In this document: positions 16,630-19,422 of the stretch, in pieces
Numbering within the stretch: the first letter of the stretch is position 1
Layout of the letters: each line of letters starts with the position of its first letter
From: Pseudomonadota bacterium
GTDB lineage: Bacteria; Pseudomonadota; Alphaproteobacteria; Caulobacterales; Caulobacteraceae
Assembly: GCA_023456105.1 (NCBI GenBank)
Contig: JAEYAO010000049.1
Span: 1 to 19,422 of the forward strand
Direction: 5' to 3'
Length of the DNA stretch: 19,422 nt
Translations under genes and position numbers: made by a program
Notes under the pieces: model-generated
Databases searched by the model: none
What the model was told of the DNA's origin: nothing
Seen by the model: the letters and a program-made list of their open reading frames with translations, nothing else

Positions 16630-17490
16630 CTAAGCGCCACCTCGTTCGAGCAACTCGAGCTCGCCTGTGACGGCAACCCGATCGTATTCAGCTACGTCAG
16701 GCACCCGGCCGAGTTCGACTACGCGGCGAAGAAGTCGCGCTAGTAGATCGCTGGCGAACTCGTACCCTCGGCGCAGCGTTTCGGCATCGCCACCACCCCC
16801 GTGCACCACTTTTGACCGAAGCTTATAGGCAGCTTTTACCGCCGCGAAGATCCTAGCTTTTTCGTCCCCACTGCCCTGTAGAAGGATCGCTGTGTTGAGC
16901 GCGAGCCGGCGAGTGATTTCTGCCTCGACCCCCACTAGGCCTTCGATCCCCGCCCAAAGCAGCATGATCCGGGCGTCGTCATCGGGAAGATATTGCGCAT
17001 TGTTGTAGTACCGTTGCGCCGAAGTAAAAGCGTTATTGGAAAGCAGCTTCGCGAAGTCTCCATAGTGGTCGGCAGCCCATCGCAGGTTCTCTGGCGTCGC
17101 TGCGACGGCGCGGGGCAAGGGCTTGAAGACCAAGTTTCGGTTGGCGATCGCGAAGCCTGCACTTTGAGAGTAGCTGTAGAGCGGCATCACCGGAGCAGCG
17201 ATAGCAAGGCCCAGCAAGCTAAACGTCCACAGCGAATTCCAAGCCTTTGCCGCAAGTAACTCGCCGCCTTGAGGCTCGCAGACTACCAGCGAGAAATCGG
17301 CGAGCCGTTCCATTACAATCAGCGCGGCGTCTTCGCTCAGCTGGCCCACCGTCGTCCCGAACGAAGTCTGACGCATCGGCGTCCCAGCAGAGATCGTGAC
17401 GCCGTCCGCGAGTTTGAAATCGGACGTGACGGTCAGGCCATGCCCGACGATTTGGACCTGATGGCCTGGCCCGACTACAATCCCAACCAT
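16630..17490 (-). CDS. Apea-like HEPN-domain protein
   Basis: A 286-residue protein. Residues 170-255 match the Apea-type HEPN pattern: RIMLLWAGIEGLVG, then EITRRLALNTAILL, and RIFAAVKAAYKLRSKVVHGG. The last holds the R-x4-H motif (R225, H230) typical of HEPN ribonucleases. Many HEPN proteins are RNA-cleaving toxins or effectors in abortive infection and toxin-antitoxin systems. The N-terminal part (1-130) is unrecognised; its hydrophobic stretch at 87-105 is more likely buried than a membrane span. The ATG at 17490 has GAAGG a few bases upstream. It lies 38 bp after a 91-residue gene on the same strand, giving a small two-gene operon. Possible roles are a suicide effector for the neighbouring helicase systems or an independent toxin pair. 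Ribonuclease activity is inferred. Confidence 0.75.
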   Translation of the reverse strand: MVGIVVGPGHQVQIVGHGLTVTSDFKLADGVTISAGTPMRQTSFGTTVGQLSEDAALIVMERLADFSLVVCEPQGGELLAAKAWNSLWTFSLLGLAIAAPVMPLYSYSQSAGFAIANRNLVFKPLPRAVAATPENLRWAADHYGDFAKLLSNNAFTSAQRYYNNAQYLPDDDARIMLLWAGIEGLVGVEAEITRRLALNTAILLQGSGDEKARIFAAVKAAYKLRSKVVHGGGGDAETLRRGYEFASDLLARLLRRVVELGRVPDVAEYDRVAVTGELELLERGGA

Positions 17491-17528
17491 CGTGCCTTCA
17501 TCCCTCGGTGGAAGAGCTGCCTAGCGAG

Positions 17529-17804
17529 TTACGTGTTGGCGGCTGTCAGAGTTCTTAGCCACTGCGCAATGTCAGCGCTCTTCGCTAAATGTTCCGCTTG
17601 TAGCTCCTCAAGCGCGTCTTGCCGACGCTGCGCCTTCACGGCCTCGTTATAGGCTTCCCTGAGGGTTGCGTCGGCAGCCTCCCGCGTCACATCGTCAGCC
17701 GCTGCATAATAGTCGATGAGTGCGGTTAAGCCGACGCCTCGCAGCCGCTCCGCGTCAGCGGTGAGTTGCTGTCGCATGTCGGATGTGATGCCTTGGATCG
17801 TCAT
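17529..17804 (-). CDS. Small helical protein of unknown function, upstream partner of the HEPN gene
   Basis: The gene encodes 91 residues from the ATG at 17804, preceded by TTTGGGAATAGA, a weak ribosome binding site. The frame stays open upstream to 17921, but that extension would run into the IS and is cysteine- and arginine-rich, so it is unlikely to be translated. The sequence is highly charged and alanine-rich (LTADAERLRGVGLTALIDYY, then TREAADATLREAYNEA), consistent with two or three long helices. I do not recognise the family. Its place 38 bp ahead of a HEPN protein fits an antitoxin or accessory factor. That role is inferred from context only. Confidence 0.55.
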   Translation of the reverse strand: MTIQGITSDMRQQLTADAERLRGVGLTALIDYYAAADDVTREAADATLREAYNEAVKAQRRQDALEELQAEHLAKSADIAQWLRTLTAANT

Positions 17805-17856
17805 TCTATTCCCAAACCCATGTCTATGCCGTGCCCTCTCGACGCCGCAGACGTCC

Positions 17857-17862
17857 ACTATA
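17857..17862 (-). promoter_or_regulatory. Possible -10 box for the 91-residue/HEPN operon
   Basis: On the minus strand this reads TATAGT, about 53 bases before the ATG at 17804, in the 87-base gap between that gene and the IS. No good -35 hexamer is seen 17 bases upstream, where the REP-like palindrome lies. The assignment is tentative. Confidence 0.2.
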
Positions 17863-17863
17863 C

Positions 17864-17885
17864 AGCGGCTTCCGCATGTCCGCTT
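17864..17885. repeat. REP-like palindrome beside the right-hand IS
   Basis: AGCGG (17864-17868) pairs with CCGCT (17880-17884). The stretch shares the ATGTCCGCTT core with the repeat at 135-157 beside the left IS. The right IS begins 7 bases further on, inside or at the edge of the repeat. Confidence 0.45.
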
Positions 17886-17887
17886 TT

Positions 17888-17891
17888 GGCG
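17888..17891. repeat. Candidate target-site duplication, left copy (GGCG)
   Basis: GGCG directly precedes the IS terminal repeat at 17892, and the same GGCG directly follows the right terminal repeat at 19418-19421. A 4-bp duplication is plausible, but GGCG is common in this GC-rich DNA. Confidence 0.5.
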
Positions 17892-17910
17892 GATTTCGTT
17901 GAAAAAGGCG
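17892..17910. repeat. Left terminal inverted repeat of the right IS
   Basis: GATTTCGTTGAAAAAGGCG matches the reverse complement of 19399-19417 at all 19 positions, and also the left copy's repeat at 109-127. Confidence 0.88.
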
Positions 17911-17977
17911 TCCGTTGGCAATTGGCATGAAGGCGGCGCGCTGATTCACTCTGGTCGTTGAGACGGGAGGTGCAGCG

Positions 17978-19351
17978 ATGATGGGTGAGCGGCGGGTTGA
18001 TCAGTCGGCGCTGTTCTACGAGTTCTCGCTGGAGCGGCATGTGCCGGCGGATCATCTTCTGCGGGCGATCGACCGGTTTGTGGAACTGGACGGCCTGCGG
18101 GCGCATCTGGCGCCGTTCTACAGCGCCATCGGTCGCCCCTCGATCGATCCGGAGCTGCTGATCCGGATGCTGCTGGTGGGCTACTGCTTCGGCATCCGCT
18201 CGGAACGGCGGCTGTGCGAGGAGGTGCATCTGAACCTCGCCTATCGCTGGTTCTGCCGGTTGGGGCTGGACGGCGACGTGCCGGACCACTCGACCTTCTC
18301 CAAGAACCGCCATGGCCGCTTCCGCGACAGCGATCTGCTGCGGGAGCTGTTCGAGACGGTGCTGCGGCGCTGCATGGCCGAGGGTCTCGTCGGCGGCGAG
18401 GGCTTCGCCGTCGACGCCAGCCTGATCAAGGCCGACGCCAACCGCCAACGCTGCGTGCCGGGCGACGAAGGCCTGCCGCCCGAGGCCGCCAGCCGCGCCA
18501 TTGACGAGTACCTGGCCGTTCTGGACGACGCGGCCTTCGGCGGCGCGACTCCGGTGACGCCCAAGTTCATCTCGCCGGCTGATCCGGCCTCGCGCTGGAC
18601 CGGCGCCAACAAGGGCCTGGCCTTCTTCGCCTATGCTACCAACTACCTGATCGACCTGGACCACGCGATCATCGTTGATGTCGAGCCATCCACCGCCGTG
18701 CGCCAAGCCGAGGTGACGGCGGCTCGCACCATGATCGAGCGTGCGCGTGAGCATCATGATCTGTGGCCCGCCCGGCTGGCGGCGGACACCGCCTATGGCT
18801 CGGCCGAGATGTTGGACTGGCTGGTCCACGACCAGGGCATCGAGCCGCACATCCCGGTCATCGATAAATCCGAGCGGATCGACGGGACCTTCTCGCGCGC
18901 CGACTTCGCCTATGACCATGCCGCCGACCTTTACCGCTGTCCGGGCGGCAAGGAGCTGAAGCAACATCGGCGGCCCTTCCGCGCGGACCACCCCGATACC
19001 CCGCCGGATAACACCTATCGCTATCGCGCCAGCAAAATGGATTGCGACGCCTGCGCGCTGAAGAGCCGCTGCTGCCCCAAAGCGCCGGCGCGGAAAGTGA
19101 CCCGCTCCATCCACGAAGGCGCGCGGGACTTCGCCCGCGACATCGCCAGAACCGACGCCTACGTCGTCTCTAGACGCGAACGGAAGAAGGTCGAGATGCT
19201 GTTTGCCCACCTCAAGCGCATCCTGAAGCTGGACCGACTGCGCCTGCGAGGTCCCAACGGCGCCAAAGACGAGTTCCTCCTCGCCGCCACCGCCCAGAAC
19301 CTGCGCAAACTGGCCAAACTGATCCCGCCGCTGACGCCAGCGACCGCGTGA
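17978..19351 (+). CDS. IS1182-family DDE transposase
   Basis: A 457-residue intact transposase. The N-terminal DUF772-like domain includes RPSIDPELLIRMLLVGYCFG and HSTFSKNRHGRF. The RNase H-like catalytic core has D146 (in FAVDASLIKADA), D270 (in AADTAYGS) and E406 (in KKVEMLFAHLKRIL) as the likely DDE triad. A cysteine-rich insertion (CDACALKSRCC) lies before the final glutamate, as in this transposase group. GGGAGGT lies 8 bases upstream of the ATG at 17978; the ATG at 17981 is an equally placed alternative. The enzyme should cut and join DNA at the 19-bp terminal repeats. Confidence 0.92.
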   Translation: MMGERRVDQSALFYEFSLERHVPADHLLRAIDRFVELDGLRAHLAPFYSAIGRPSIDPELLIRMLLVGYCFGIRSERRLCEEVHLNLAYRWFCRLGLDGDVPDHSTFSKNRHGRFRDSDLLRELFETVLRRCMAEGLVGGEGFAVDASLIKADANRQRCVPGDEGLPPEAASRAIDEYLAVLDDAAFGGATPVTPKFISPADPASRWTGANKGLAFFAYATNYLIDLDHAIIVDVEPSTAVRQAEVTAARTMIERAREHHDLWPARLAADTAYGSAEMLDWLVHDQGIEPHIPVIDKSERIDGTFSRADFAYDHAADLYRCPGGKELKQHRRPFRADHPDTPPDNTYRYRASKMDCDACALKSRCCPKAPARKVTRSIHEGARDFARDIARTDAYVVSRRERKKVEMLFAHLKRILKLDRLRLRGPNGAKDEFLLAATAQNLRKLAKLIPPLTPATA

Positions 19352-19398
19352 GGCGGGAGAGAACCGCCGCGTCCGTTACTGGCGGCGACCTCAGCAGC

Positions 19399-19417
19399 CG
19401 CCTTTTTCAACGAAATC
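19399..19417. repeat. Right terminal inverted repeat of the right IS
   Basis: CGCCTTTTTCAACGAAATC is the perfect 19-bp partner of 17892-17910. It starts 47 bases past the transposase stop. Confidence 0.88.
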
Positions 19418-19421
19418 GGCG
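19418..19421. repeat. Candidate target-site duplication, right copy (GGCG)
   Basis: GGCG matches 17888-17891. The window ends one base later, so the flanking sequence cannot be used to confirm it. Confidence 0.45.
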
Positions 19422-19422
19422 C

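Larger units (their letters stand above)
17892..19417 (+). mobile_element. Complete IS1182-family insertion sequence
   Basis: A 1526-bp element bounded by perfect 19-bp inverted repeats (17892-17910 and 19399-19417). It carries a single transposase gene covering most of its length and is flanked by GGCG on both sides. It is inverted relative to the partial copy at 1-127. The transposase lacks visible frameshifts, so the element looks potentially active. Confidence 0.88.

Noticed and set aside
16528..16743. Plus-strand 71-codon frame overlapping the HEPN gene end
   Set aside because: Its 3' half is antisense to the HEPN coding sequence and nothing supports translation. The gap before it is explained by a hairpin.
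17805..17921. N-terminal extension of the 91-residue protein to 130 residues
   Set aside because: It would begin inside the IS terminal region and encode an unlikely cysteine/arginine-rich segment through a REP-like palindrome.
17858..19210. Minus-strand open frame of 450 codons across the IS
   Set aside because: It runs antisense to the intact DDE transposase and through the IS edge, with composition typical of a shadow frame.
1..19422. Simple recent composite transposon with identical ends
   Set aside because: The visible IS ends differ at synonymous and leader positions, and the right copy may have its own GGCG duplication.
1..19422. CRISPR array, tRNA or rRNA genes
   Set aside because: No regularly spaced repeats and no tRNA- or rRNA-like stretches were seen on reading both strands.

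Overview
This is a GC-rich accessory region of a proteobacterium. Codon use, the IS type and the TGTCCGC-containing palindromes suggest an alphaproteobacterium (Caulobacterales or Sphingomonadales-like). That taxonomic guess is inference only. The window reads as a defence island lying between two related IS1182-family insertion sequences whose transposases point outward, away from the cargo.

Layout: (1) 1-127 is the inner end of a left IS copy, with its transposase running off the window on the minus strand. (2) 371-10723 on the plus strand holds a DUF4338/DruA-like gene, then after about 340 bp a 2036-residue DruE-like DUF1998 helicase, a NERD nuclease-SF1 helicase fusion, and an unrecognised 320-residue protein. 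The last three are joined by TGATG and ATGA overlaps. (3) 10727-16425 on the minus strand holds an unrecognised 940-residue protein followed by a RapA/SNF2-like ATPase, also joined by a TGATG overlap. (4) 16630-17804 on the minus strand holds a 91-residue unknown protein followed by an Apea-like HEPN protein. (5) 17892-19417 is a complete 1526-bp IS1182-family element with 19-bp perfect inverted repeats and a candidate 4-bp target duplication (GGCG).

The plus and minus gene blocks converge with only 3 bp between their stop codons. The most interesting reading is a Druantia-like system: DruA and DruE are recognisable, but nothing resembling a DruB-DruC-DruD set lies between them. Instead, DruE is translationally coupled to a PD-(D/E)XK (NERD) helicase and an orphan protein. 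Next to it sit a second helicase module with a large orphan partner and a HEPN pair that could act as a growth-arrest effector. No methyltransferase, integrase, tRNA, rRNA or CRISPR array was seen. Family assignments are from recognised motifs only; no search could be run.
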